64,000 nt of DNA from positions 26,978 to 90,977 of the forward strand of contig JAOALB010000182.1 of assembly GCA_025331125.1 (NCBI GenBank). Direction: 5' to 3'. The notes beneath the pieces are model-generated. The model made no database searches, had not been told where the DNA came from, and saw only the letters and a program-made list of their open reading frames with translations. The position numbers and the translations under genes are program-made. Within the stretch, counting starts at the first letter, position 1; each line of letters begins with the position of its first letter. This stretch comes from Mycogone perniciosa. Taxonomy: Eukaryota > Ascomycota > Sordariomycetes > Hypocreales > Hypocreaceae. Shown here one piece after another: positions 1 through 13,026 of the stretch.

Positions 1-2783
1 TAACTAATATTTTAAAAAGGCTAAACTTTATAATAAATACTGTTTTTTATATATCTCCTTTAATAATATAAAGGTTATTGAATACAGCAATAATATTAAG
101 TTTTATATATACCTTTATATAGCTTAAAGCATTAAAGGTTTCCTAGATTAATAGCAATAAGTATTAACCTTTAATAGTAATATTATTTAACCTTTAGTAA
201 TTTTAATAAATATAGACACTGCCTTTTTATTTTACAGCTAAAAGGAAAAGAGTAGTATATTATACTTGCAATTCGCAAATAAATCTTTTTATTAAATTAG
301 TATTTAACTATTTTTTTTATTACCTGCAGTTTATTAAGTAGAAATAGCCTATTCTTTTAATATAAAAGGTCTTTTCTTAGCAATATTTTAATTTTATAGT
401 CCTAGGCCTAATATAAAGGAAGTTTATTTACTATCTTTAATAAGAAAGTATTATATAGGTTATATAGCTAGGATAGCAGTTTCTTTAAAATATCTAGTTT
501 ACTAAACTTAAATTTTCCTACTATAAATTTCTTTATATTAGCAGCTATAATTCTTTTTAATTATATTAAAATGTAATATTTATTAATAAAGTTATTTTTA
601 TTTTAACTGCTATTAAAACTTATATAAAGCTAGCTATATTCCTTAAAAGGCAATAAGTATAATAATAATAAGATTTAAAAGCAATAGTTAATTTTTCTTA
701 ATTAATATTAAAATTATATTTTCTTAGCTATAAAAGGCTAAAGATAATAAATATATTATTAAAAATACTTATAATAAAAAAGAGGCAAAGTTCTTTATAA
801 AGGCTAATTATAGTTTATATAATACAGAAATCTAAAATTTTATTAGCTATACATTCATTAGTAAAAAAAAGGTTTTTAGTAAATAGCAGTTATTAAATAA
901 TAATACTAAATTACTTAATAAAGGCATAGTTAATAAAAGCTTAAAGTATATAGCCGCTATTTATTAAAGCTTTTATACTAATATAAATATTATATATAGA
1001 AGATAGTATAGTTTATATTAAAAGGGATTTACTATCTATTAATTTAAATTTAAAAGGCTTTTAATTAAAAAGGCAGTAGTAAATTTATTCTAGGATAATA
1101 GTATTATTTATAGTTAACCTTTATTTACAACTTTTAATAAAGGTTAGTCTTTTCTTTAATTTATAAGTCAAGTTTAAGTTTTTAATAGGTATAGCTAGCT
1201 AAATTAAAGTAAATTAAAAGTTAATAAAGTAGCGCTACTATTATTATCTTTATTAATATTTAAAGAGGGTGTATTATTTAAAGCTTAAAGTTATAATTAA
1301 TTAAGTATTATAGGTAATATTAATATACTATTAAGGTTTAATTATTATACCTTACTAGGCTATTTTATTATTAGCTTTAAAGTATTGCTAGGTTAAAGTA
1401 TAGCTAGTATAGCTAATTTTAATAATTTTAATTTTATATTTAATATAGATTTCTTTAATATATATTAGCCTATTTCTTTTTATTATATTTATTAAAGCTA
1501 TAATTTACTTTTTGACAGTAAAAATATAGTCCTTTAATAATATATTCTTTATAAAAGACTTAAAGGTAAAATAATATAGTATATATAATATTTAGCTATA
1601 TTAAATTACTATTTAACGCTAAGGCAGTAGTTTAATTATGTACTTAATTATTTATTTAATTATCTTATTAATATTAATAATATTACTGCTATTATTAATA
1701 GCTTTATTAATATAAACTTATTTAAATAGTATAAAAGGCATTATAGTAAATGCTTTTTTAAAGCCTATTATAAATAATTTAATAAAGTTAATATTATTTA
1801 ATAAAATTAAATTTATTTAATTTAATTATTTAAATCTTTATAGTATTAATAAACTTTTAAAAGACCTTTATTTTTAAAGCTTTTATTATTTATTTAATAG
1901 TTTTATTATATTTACTGCATAGTATAAATAACTTTACTATAAAGTTTTAAAAAGACTTATTTAATATATATAGGTTATTAAAAGACTATAATGCCTTTTA
2001 AAATAAGTTAATTATTTTATATTATTTCTTAAAATTAATAAAAAGTCTTAAAGTTTCTTTATTATAATTAATATATATCTGCCTTTAAAAGGCCTATAAT
2101 ATATAAAATCTTTTCAAGTTTAATTAAAAGAATTAATTAATTACTTATAAAGGTAATATTTATTTAAAAGCGTTAATTAATATATTTTTACTAGCATTTA
2201 ATAATATCTTTTTATTTACTATTAAATTATTTAAGGTTTTTAATTTAGCAGTAGTTAAATAAATAATTATTTTTAAAGTTTAGCAGTAAAACTATATTTA
2301 AAGCTTTAATTTAAGCTTTAATTTATACTTTAAAGTTTTAATTTTTAACTGCTTATATTAAAATATTTTATTTAAAAGTTTACTTTTATTTTTCCTATTA
2401 AACCAAGCCTTTATCTATTATTTAATTAAGAAGATAAAACTAATAATAAAGGTTATTATCTTTAATAATTGCATTTATTAAATATATATAATTACTATTA
2501 ATGCCAGATTTTTATAGGGTTTTAAAAAGAAAAAGGAAAAGCGCAAGCTTTATAGTAAAGACTATAGTCTATTAAATTAAATTAAATTATAAAGTAAGGT
2601 TTAAGGCATTTATATTTATCTTGCTTATAATTAATTTCCTATAGGTATAGGATTTAAAAGGCAAAGGCTAAGCTATAAAGGTATTATTATAGGTTTAGGA
2701 ATAAAAGGGGAATTTAAAGAAGTTTATAATTAGTTAAATATATACCTTGCAATAGCGCAGCTAAGTTAAAGGACAGTATAAAC
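1..2783 (-). mobile_element. G1: internal region of a RIP-degraded Ty3/gypsy retrotransposon, cut by window edge
   Basis: Read on the minus strand this follows the internal sequence of element G2 (32598 onward). The stretch next to the LTR (about 2570-2783) matches the leader after the G2 5' LTR. The far-left stretch (about 200-420) matches G2 near 35.65-35.87 kb, just upstream of its reverse transcriptase core. So gag and protease and the start of pol are present in minus orientation, and the RT/RNase H/integrase half should lie left of position 1. All frames are broken by stop codons created by C-to-T/G-to-A changes; no product is expected. It is somewhat shorter than the matching part of G2, implying small deletions. 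Confidence 0.85.
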
Positions 2784-2955
2784 TATTACAGTACAGGAAG
2801 GCAGGTTAAGGCAAATATTATTGTTATACTATAGAAAGCAAGGAAGCTTTAAGGCTCTATAGAAAGCTATAGCTAGGAATGCGTTAAGGCCTGGTTATAT
2901 AACTAGAGCTTATATAATAGGGCGTTAATATCGCGTTACAGTTAGTGCCGTAATA
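2784..2955 (-). repeat. 5' LTR of G1 (172-bp gypsy LTR)
   Basis: On the minus strand this begins TATTACGGCAC (RIP'd from TGTCACGGCAC) and ends CTGTAATA. It has the same 172-bp length as the LTRs at 32426, 38954, 41329, 54583 and 61122. It retains the family landmarks CGCGATATT, TTAACGC, CTAGCTATAGCTTTC and CCTGCCTTCC in minus orientation. The other LTR would lie outside the window. Confidence 0.9.
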
Positions 2956-2987
2956 TATATATATATTTAAAGCGCTAATTCCCCTTT
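2956..2987 (-). repeat. Fragment of repeat R, start end only
   Basis: Immediately right of the G1 LTR, the sequence reading leftward from 2987 (TATTAAAGGGGAATTAGCGC, then an AT run) matches the start of repeat R as preserved at 49112 (TGTTGAGGGGGAATTGGCAC). G1 appears to have landed in the AT-rich run about 30 bp inside R. The rest of R would be left of G1, outside the window. Confidence 0.6.
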
Positions 2988-5900
2988 AATAAAGTATTTA
3001 TAAATAAAAAAAGTATATTTAAATAAAATAGTTATTTTATTAATGTTTTTAATATTAATATAATAATCTTTTAAATTAAATATTAATAATATAAAGAAAT
3101 AATAAAGAAAATATAAAGAAATAATAAAGAAAATATATTATAAAAATAAAAATAAAAATATTATTATATATACTATTAATATCTTTATATTTAAGTTATA
3201 TTAAATTATCTTTGTTATATAACAACTATTATAATTATATAGCTTTATGTAAATAATTTATATTTATTATTAAGTATATTAAACTATTATTTATTTATTT
3301 TATATTAATTATTCTAGTATTTAAATAAATATATAAATTTTGCTTTTAAATATTATTTCAAAGGAATTTCTTTAGTAACTTTAATAAAATAGATTTATAA
3401 TATATATTTAAAGGTATAATTTATCAAATTTAAAGGTATTAAGGTATTATTTTCTTATTACTATTATACAACCTATTATTATAGCTTATCCTTTTTGAAT
3501 TAATTTTATAAAACTTTTATTAATTTTCTTAATTCATCTTTAATTAAACTTCTTAATTATGTTTAAAACCTTTTGTTTTTTTAAATTTTAATTAGCTTTT
3601 AATTTATTAAAAATACTATTATAAATCTTTTTTTAAAGTTTTAATACTTTGTAATAATATTAATATAATTAATCAAGTTTTATAAGTTATAGTATTATTA
3701 AAGAATATATAAACTCACTTTTAATTATTAATTTTACTATTATTTTAATTATAAATATTATTTATATAATTAAACTAATAATACTTTTTTTATTCTTTTA
3801 TTATTAATAGAATCTATAAAGTTAAAATAAATATTCTCTTTTTTTATTATAATTAATTCAATTATATAATAATAAATATAAATATAATTAAGTTAAACCT
3901 TAAATTTTAAAAGTTAATTATAAATATTAAATTCTAATTTATTTATATAACAGTAAAAAGAAACTATTTATTAAAAAACAAATTATTAAAATATATTAAA
4001 TAGTTCTTTATAAAGTTATTTATTAATACTTTAAAATTTATTAAATATTAATTATTAATTCTTATTTTAAAGTAAAAGCTTAAACCTTTTAAAATTAATT
4101 ATCTTATATGTTTTAAAGTTAAAAGAGATTAGAAGTTTACTTAACTGTCGTATTAATTAATTTAATTTAATATGATTAAATTATTAAAGTATTTATTAAA
4201 TTTAAACCTTTTAATATACAAAGCTATATATAAATAAGAAGAATAAAAAAATTAAGCTTTTTTTAATATATAAGCTTATAAATTAAAAGGTTATTATATA
4301 GGTTATTTATAGTAATATATATTAAGATCAAATTAATAAAAGTATTTATATCTATTGAAAATATTAATATATTAATATTAAAGAAAATAAATAACCTTTA
4401 TAAAAACTTCTTTTCTTTAAATAAAAGTTTAAAAGTTTTATAGTTTATTAATGATTTTAAAAGCTTAAAGTATTATTTAATTAAAAGTAGCTATACCTTT
4501 AACTATATCTTAAACTATTAAAATTTTAAATTAAAAAGCTTTTACTATTAAAGATCTTTTTATTATTATATAAAGTATTATATTTAAATTAAAGCCTACT
4601 ATTTAATTTTTATAAATAAAATTATATAAAACAATTATAAAGTCTTTTTAATATTTAATATTTAAAAAGGATTATTATAATATAAAATATATTATATAAT
4701 TAATTTATTAATAAGCAGTTATAAATAATTATTTATATATTAATTAAATTAAATGTAAATCCATATTAATTAATGGCTATATTAATTTATAAATAAAGTA
4801 TTAATAATGTATTGTTTATTTAATTTCAAGAAATTATGAATATAGTTAAGAGATATTTAATTAATATAATAAAAGAATAAAATCTTTAATTTATATTTTA
4901 TAAAGTAGAAAATTAAAGTAAAAAAATATAAGTCTTTTTTTAAATAAAATATTATAGTAAAGAAAAAGGGACTAAATAAAATTAAATAATTATAAAATAA
5001 GGTTTATATTAAAGGTAGTATTTAAATCAATATAAAGTAGGTTTCTAATAAATAAAAGAAAATATATGTATGTATATATATATATATATATAATTTTATC
5101 TTTTATTCTTTTCTAAATATCAATATATAGTTTAGTATAGAAAGTAATTTTCCTTATTATATATAAATTACTACTCCTTTCAAGCAACCTTTTATAATTT
5201 ATTTACTTTTTCCTTTTTTCCTTTTTTCATTTCTTTATTTTAAAAGAGTTAAATTTAACTTTATTCTTTTATTTAATTATTTACTTTAAATAAAGCTTTA
5301 ATAAATAAATATTATTTAATTAATATCTTTACTTTAACTTCTTTTAAACTTTGAAATACTTTATTATTTAAATTATTAATAGTATAAATATTAATTAATT
5401 AAATGTATTAATTTATTTAAAAGTTATTCGTTTTATTTTATTTATATTATCTTTATCTCTATTATCTTTTACAAAAGATTATATTTTAAAAATACTTTTA
5501 ATATTACACTTCTAAAGGTTCTTAATTATATTTTGAATATATTATATGTACTATTCAAGGAAAAACATTTAAATTAATCTACATTTTAATCAAGATTCTC
5601 TATATTTAAAAGTAGCTTTTTTATACCTCTTTTAAATGAATAAAGTATACTAAAGCTTTCTTTATATTATTTTATAGGCAGTATAATCTTTAATTTTATT
5701 TAAGGTACCTTGAAACCTAATTTATTACTATTATAGCTATTTAAAAGTATATTTTATTCCCTTTTTATAATTATATCTTTATTATAAGCTTTTAAAAAAG
5801 GACTATGTAGATTACTTTTAATTTAAAGCCTTTTTATATATTTAATAATACTTTTTTAACTATTAGCTTTAATAAAGTAATTAATATACAATAAATAGTA

Positions 5901-7284
5901 TATTGTCCTCTTCTTTCCTTACTTCCTCTCTTTCTCCTTTATCTACACTTTATATATCAGTAATTAAAGTATAGCTATTATTTTCTTTAAATAAAATTAG
6001 GTACTTACTTTTAGTAAGTTAATAGTCTTTAATTATTTTAATCTTTTAATAGCTTTTTATTTTATAAAACATTTATTTTATTTTATTAAAAATAAAAGAT
6101 AAAAGGTTAAATAATTTAATAAATTGAAAGATTTATTTTAATTTTTATTGTTAAAACTAAATAATTAATATAAATAAAGTAATTAATAAATCATATAATT
6201 TCATAGTTTTTTCTATAATATAATTATATTATACTTTTTATAAATAACGCAGTAAACTTTAATTTAACAGTTATTTCTTCCATTTTAAAAATAATATTTA
6301 ATAATTATTTTTAAAAATATTATTATTTACTTTTACTTATATATTTTTTATATAAAAGTAATTACTTTAATTTATTTTCTTTATTTTAAAACTTATTACT
6401 TTAAAGTATAGTAAAGGATTATATTTTAATTAATATATTTCCTTTTTATTTATTTATAAATATATACTTCAATCTTTTATTAAATTATTAAACTTTATAG
6501 CCTATATAGTCTTTTAATAGTCAAAAGGTTATTATAAAACCTATTAAACTTTTAATTATTAGTAATTTTAACTATTATTTTAGTAATTACTTTACCTTTA
6601 AATAAATCTTTACCTGCCTTTAAGCTTTTATTTATAAAGGCTTTTTTATTATCTTTAATTATTTATTTATTAAACCTATTATTTATAAACTTTTTTAAAT
6701 ATTCTTTTAAATAGATCTAATTAAATAAAGCTTTATTTAATATTTTGAATCTATAAGCTTTTATTATTTTGACTTAAAATTAAACTTTAAATAGATTTAT
6801 TTAATATATCCTTAACTTTATATCTTTAAGGAGGTCCCTTTAATGTTTTATATTATAAAGTAAAATAAAACTATTTAAAAAAAGGTTTAATTACTTTTTA
6901 TAAAAACTATTAATTATTACTATTTATCCTTTTAATTAATATTTAATAAATTCCTATTATTTTTAGTTAAACTATCTTGATATTATCCTTTTTCTTGGTT
7001 AATATATAAATATATATTATTAACTAATTCTTTCTTATATAGACTTTATATTAATAAATTAACTATTGAATAAATAGTAAATAAAACGTAAAATATTTTA
7101 TTAAACCTATTATAATATACCTATTAACTATAATTACTTTATTTAAGTTTTAAAACTATTTCTTATTATATTTAATTATTTCTAGTAATATTTATATTAA
7201 GCTTTAATAATTAACTTTTATAAAAGAATTAACCTTTAAGTTATATATTAATATTTAAATAATTTTAACTTTTAAATTAATTGT
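2988..7284. other. A+T-rich desert, no recognisable gene
   Basis: Extremely A+T-rich sequence with stops in every frame and no ORF above 60 codons. I could not align it to the retroelements elsewhere in the window. It contains a two-copy 22-bp tandem repeat (ATAAAGAAATAATAAAGAAAAT class) at 3091-3134 and a TA microsatellite at about 5073-5091. It is probably older RIP-erased transposon sequence, but that is inference. Confidence 0.6.
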
Positions 7285-7500
7285 AATAGGAAAGACCTGT
7301 AACAAGGATCCTGGTACGACCCTAAAGGGTACGTACCTGGTCAAGGGCACATTACGTGCGAATCCCCTAGCCTTCGCCTTCGATACACTATTAATATAGT
7401 CTATTAAGTGAAGTCTAATCTCTTCCCCTTTTCCTCCTTAAGTTAAAGTCTTAATATACTTTTACTTTATTATACTTACCTGACTATTGTAACCTTATCT
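7285..7500. other. Small G+C-richer islet with a strong hairpin in A+T desert
   Basis: Roughly 7290-7400 has near-normal base composition in the middle of the desert. It contains a near-perfect hairpin at 7313-7337 (GGTACG-ACCCT, loop AA, AGGGT-A-CGTACC), then a second small stem GCAC/GTGC at 7347-7359. A TGTAAC at 7298 resembles an LTR start, so a short RIP-spared solo LTR is possible, but I could not find a matching end or a target duplication. No coding frame or tRNA fold is convincing. Confidence 0.4.
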
Positions 7501-10239
7501 TTACATTAATTAATACCTATAAAAGTATTTTGTTTTAAATCCTTTATTTATAATAGTTTAAATTATTATATTAAATTAATAAATGTATTTAGAAATAAAC
7601 TTGATTACTACTATAAATAGTAAAATAAATATAAACTTTATTTTGTTTTATTTATAAAAGTTATACTTTTTTTAAATAAATAAATAAATTTATAATCGCT
7701 AAATATATATTTAATATGAACGTAAACCTTCTTTATAAATTTTATTAATGTGATGATTGTAGCTAGTTTTTTAAGGTAGTGTAAATGAAAGCTTTAATAT
7801 TAAAAATACACTATAATAGCTTTATATATATTATTTTATATTTATAGCTATTAATACTTTTCTTTTAAAAGTTAAAGAATTACCTTTTACCTTTTATAAT
7901 TTATTTTTATATAATACTATTAAATAGCTATTCTTTTATAATTAAAGTATTAAAGATAAATATAAGCTTATAGTAATACTTTATTAATTTAGCTTATAGT
8001 TTTTTTTTCTTTATATAAAATCTGTTTACTTTATTCTTTAATTATTAAAAGTCTATAGCTAAAAGATTAAATAGCCTTTATATTATTTAAAAGTATTATA
8101 TAATTTATTAAATCCTTTTATTATACTTTTCCTTTAATAGTATAAATGAAATTATATTTAATATATATTTATAAAATCCTTTAAATCCTTTTTATTTTTA
8201 GCTTTAATTTTATTTACTGCTATTATTAATTTGTAAAATATAGTGTTTATTATTATATTCTTTTTAAAGCTATATTTACTTATAAAATTAAAAGAAAATA
8301 TAATAAATATATTAGATTGTATATATATTAAAGATATTATTAATTCTATTGTTTATTAAATTAACAATTACTTTAATATTATTTTGTAATATATATAAAA
8401 GTCTATAAATATAAATATAGCCTTTAAAAGGCTTTATGTAAAGTTTTATACTCTTTTTCTATAGTATTATACTTTATTTCCAATAAAAGCTAATATTTAC
8501 TTTTATATTAAATTAAATATCTTTTCCCTTTAATAGTTTATATTAAAACTGCCCTTTAATTCATTATATTAATATTAACTATTAAAACTACTTCTTTCTA
8601 TCTTTTATTGTTATTTAATATTATTAATATTAAACTAAAGGTAATAAATTCCTTAAGTTTATTTATTATTTATAATGACTTTTAAATTTATTTTTAAAAA
8701 GGTTTTTTTTAATAAATTAGTTAAAGGCTTTATAATTTATATGAAATATTAAATTTAATATTAATAATAGTTAATCAAATTAAAAAAGGATTAAAGTTTA
8801 TTAATAGTTTTATAGTTTTTATATTTTTTAATTTTAATAGTTTTCTTAATCATTAACTATTATCGTTTTCTATTATGTAAATATTTTATTAATTTAAGAA
8901 ATCTTTAAGAAAATATTAATCTTAATATAAAATAATATATCTTACTTATTAACTATTAATAACCGTTTAATTTTAATTTTAATAGTACTTTAAAATATAA
9001 TATTAAACTTTAAATATTATTTCTTTATTATTATATATAAGTCTTAATCCTTATATAATAATATTATTTAAAGATAATTAATAAATTATAACTATAACAT
9101 TATATAATATTTATAAGATAATATATGAAAAATTATATTATTAAATATAGAATGTTTATTAAAAATATAGTATTTTAAAAGGTTAATAAAGTTTATAAAT
9201 ATAATTATACCTTAATCTTTTTTATTAAAAGGGATTTAATTATCGCTTGAAAAAAAGTTTAATTATAATAATATTATATAGCTTATAGAAATCTTTATTA
9301 AGTTAATTAAGGCTTAAAGGAATAAAAGTATTTTTAATAGTAATCTTATTTATTTATATAATAGAATTAATAAAATAAAAGCTATTAGTTCTTTTTATAT
9401 TAAAAGAATAAGCCTTTATAATGCTTATACCCTTTTTTTAAAAGGCCTTTTTTAATATAACTTTATAGTAAATTAATTACTTTGTCTTTTATACTTTTAA
9501 AAATAAAAATACTACTGCTGTATTAAATATTATATTTTACTATATAAATAGTTTATAATAAGGTAATTTTAAAGTTTAGCTTTTTATATTTTATAAAGTC
9601 TTAAAAAGGTTTTATTCTTTAATCTTTTAAAATTAATATTAAAACTATAATCTATTATATTATTTATTTCCTTTTTATTATTTTCTAGAATTATAGTTAA
9701 TTAACTTAATATAAATCTTAATTTAATTTTAGTTAATAGAACTGTAAAATAATATAATTAATAAATAGTGTATTAAAATATATTTTATTTTATATTTTAT
9801 TATATTTCTTTTATGCTTTTAAATACTTTTATTATTTTTATTATTATGTGATTTAATGTTTTGAATTATTAATTAATATTAATAAAATAAAATCCTTTTT
9901 TATTTACTTTAATAGTTAATATAAACCCTTTTTTAAAAAAAATAAATTAAAAGGGTTTAATACTTTCTTTTTTATTAACTTTATATTTAATTATATAGTA
10001 AATATTAATTTTAACTTTAAATTATATAATGCTTTCATTTTATATTTTAAATAAATAATATTTCTAATCAAAGTTATAATTTAAATATTCTTTATATTAT
10101 ATTTTATATATAAATCTTTATTTGTTAATATATAATTAAATATTAACTATATAGCTTTAATAAATAATATATTGACATTAAAGGTATTTAAACTTTATTT
10201 AATATAATATAAAATCTAGCTATTCTTTATATATTATTT
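7501..10239. other. A+T-rich desert, nothing recognised
   Basis: Continuous A+T-rich sequence, stop-ridden in all frames. I see no LTR ends, coding motif or repeat shared with the rest of the window. It is the sequence into which Copia-1 inserted, giving the TATTT target duplication. Confidence 0.55.
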
Positions 10240-10818
10240 TGTTAAAATGAGGGCTAAAAAGTAAGGATTTCAGTGTCTTTGGGTAACCTTTCTATTCTGG
10301 CTAGACCTGGAATTAGGCCTGATGCTAGGACTGAGTTCTGGAGGAACTTTGGTGTAAGTCAGGAAATTTCTGTTATTTTTAACGATAACAATTAAGCTAG
10401 GACCAGCTATCCCGCCTACCCTAAACTTAATATAATAGTTATAATAGCTATTATGAAAAATCTGACTAAAATGGTTTCCTATTTGTATGGCTGTGAGTCG
10501 ATTTAGCCGATTTCCTATATAAATGAATTTTGCGGAAATAGGAATAGGGCCATGAACCTAATTCTGCCGCTATATTCCTATTATCTAGTCGGAGGACTAT
10601 TATAGAAGACACAGCATTGTTCTACAATTACTTCTACAATCCAGCCGCATATACACTAGATATCCTATAGCTTTTCAGCTATTAGATTAATTACAATTCA
10701 ATTGTTTATCTATTGTTAACCCAATTAGACTCTCAGTCGTTTCCTTATTACTGCATTGTGTACAGCTTCCTAGAAGCTGCATATAAATAAGGTTCAGTAT
10801 AACCTTGTTATTTCAATA
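10240..10818 (+). repeat. Copia-1 5' LTR
   Basis: Begins TGTTAAAATGAGGGC and ends TTATTTCAATA (CA changed to TA), 579 bp. It is nearly collinear with the 3' LTR at 16195 and the solo LTR at 27867. It retains long G+C-bearing stretches, for example around 10290-10345. Confidence 0.95.
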
Positions 10819-10836
10819 GGTTATAAGCCCGGGAGA
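10819..10836 (+). other. Copia-1 primer binding site, complementary to the initiator tRNA anticodon region
   Basis: Directly after the LTR the sequence reads GGTTATAAGCCCGGGAGA. Restoring one RIP-type G-to-A change gives GGTTATGAGCCC, the complement of the anticodon-arm sequence (...GGGCTCATAACC...) typical of initiator methionine tRNA. Drosophila copia and yeast Ty5 are known to prime with a half tRNA cut in the anticodon loop; I infer the same here. The tRNA of this organism is not in the window. Confidence 0.65.
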
Positions 10837-10869
10837 GTTTTCCTTAGGTCTCTATTAATAGATTTTCCT

Positions 10870-12850
10870 AGTGGTTACAGCACTTCCCTTAGTGCTACTA
10901 CAGCACTTATAGCAGGTTTTTATAGTGCTTATCCTAATACTTATCCTAGTGCTTATCCTAGTGCTTATATAAGCATTACTTTTAGGATTATAGCTATTAG
11001 AAGCTATTCCTAGGCTTTTACTGTAAATACTGTTGCAGTTATAGTAGTACTGCTACTATTTTTACTATTTTTAGTAATTTATATATACTATACAGTATAT
11101 TCCTTATTTTAATAGGATATAGGTCTAATAGCAGTATAAGTCAACCTATTGGGGCTTTTAGTAGCCCTATTTCCTTAATTAAGGATAATAGCTCTCCCTA
11201 GCAGTAAAGGGATCTATTTATTTAGGTGCAGAATATAGAATAAGAGCTTTAGGCATAGAGGGCTTTTACTAAGACAGTCAAGGCACAGTTAAAGGGTTAA
11301 AATAACACTATAACTCAGTTATCTAATACTTTAGCTAGCCTAGCTGCTATTATATTAAGGTTTTAATAACAGACTACTAGTTTAATATAAGTTGATCCTA
11401 TAGCCCCTATTTCAGTGCCGATATAAGCTCCTACTCCTATTCCTATACCGATCCAGGTTCCATTTTCATCTATTCCTTAACCCTAAAATACTATTTTTAC
11501 TTTAAATAGTAGTCTTATTAAAGAGGTATTAAAAAAGGTCTATAGCTTTCCAGAAAGCTATAAGCTAATAGGCCTTAATAACTTTAATTAATAGAAACAG
11601 TCTTTAAGTATTATATTAAAGGCTATAGATTACTATACTTTTATAGAAAATCCTATAGTTGCTGATTTTTTATTTAATTTAAAATAGGCCCTATTACTTA
11701 TATTAATTAAGGATAGTTTAATAGCTATTCCTGCTGTATTTATTGCTTGGATTTAAAGTATAAAAGAAGTATCTTTAGTATTAAAAAGATAATATAATTA
11801 CTTTAATACTCTGTAAAGAGATTCCCTTTATAGGGAATTTCACTTATTAAATTATAGTAATTATAAAAGATCTTTAACTGAATTTAATACTACTTTTAAC
11901 GGCTTATTAGCTAAGCTAGCTATTTTAAAGGTTAATATTAATATACTAGACTAAGTAAATTAATATTTAAATTCCCTAGAAAAGATTTATCTTTAATAGG
12001 CTAAAACAATTAAAGGAACTATTAAATCTAGTAAAGCTATTAGGCAATCTATTAAAGGTTTTAATATTTAGTTCTTTATAGCAGATATATTAAAAGAGAC
12101 TAGGAATCTATCTTCTACTATATATAAAGTTAATAAGGCCTTAGGCCCTTTTAAGTCCCTTAATTAAAAGCCAGCTTCTATTTCTAATAAAAGGAAAGGA
12201 AATTAAAAGAATTAATAAAACTAGAAGCAAACTATAAAGGATACTGCTTTTGCTAGTATATACTATCTAGCTACTGGGAAGCATAGCTTAAAAGAGCTAT
12301 TAAAAGAGTCTTTTACTAAATCTATTAGCAGTTTAAATAGTAATCGAGATCTTTTATATGCCTTAAACGCTAAAAAAGGAAAAAAGTCTTTTAATCCTTC
12401 TAATCCTTCTAAATCTTCCAAAAAACCTAAACCCCCTAAACTCTCTATTTAAGATAGTCTATTATATAATACTAGATCTACAGTTTATATAGTTAATTCT
12501 AGGAAATAGTTTATAGACTATAGACTTAATAATAGGGATTTAAGTGTTATTTATATTAGCAGGGGCTTTATTACCCTTAAAGGAATAGGTATAGCCACTT
12601 TTATTATCTTTAATAAAGATAATAACTATAAAAAGATAAAATTGCTAAATACCCTTTATTGCCTACAGCTAGATATAAACCTTATAAGTGGTTTAAGGTA
12701 TTACTAAACTGGAGGATATATATAGTATAATACTCTTTTTATAAAAACTATACAGCCAATAGGGCTGTTAAATTCCTTAAAACATGGTTTTTTCCCTTAC
12801 AATTAAAGGATATACTAAACTATACAGCTATATAAATAGCTATAGAGCTT
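10870..12850 (+). pseudogene. Copia-1 gag and protease remnant
   Basis: Reading through stops, 11520-11640 gives a gag-like segment (ESYKLIGLNNFN.KQ), resembling the copia gag core in which a K-L-x-G-x-N-(Y/F) motif precedes a W. Further on, about 12480-12850 encodes an IVNSRKQFIDY...YISRGF segment, as expected for the retropepsin and the region before integrase. No intact frame remains. Domain limits are approximate. Confidence 0.65.
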
Positions 12851-13026
12851 ATAGCTCTATACAGGTTTAAATTCCTGCTATTAGCAAGGAAAAGGCTTAG
12901 GAATATATTGCTATTCCAGAAGCAATAGCTTCGAAAAAACAATTAACTAGATCTAGTCCTAGGCTTATAAAAAAGAATAATCCTAAGGGAAAGGATCTCT
13001 TTAAACTCCCTAAAACCCTAGGCTAA

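Noticed and set aside
7340..7385. tRNA gene (GTGCGAATCCC resembles a T arm)
   Set aside because: No acceptor stem, D arm or anticodon arm can be folded around it, and the A box is absent.
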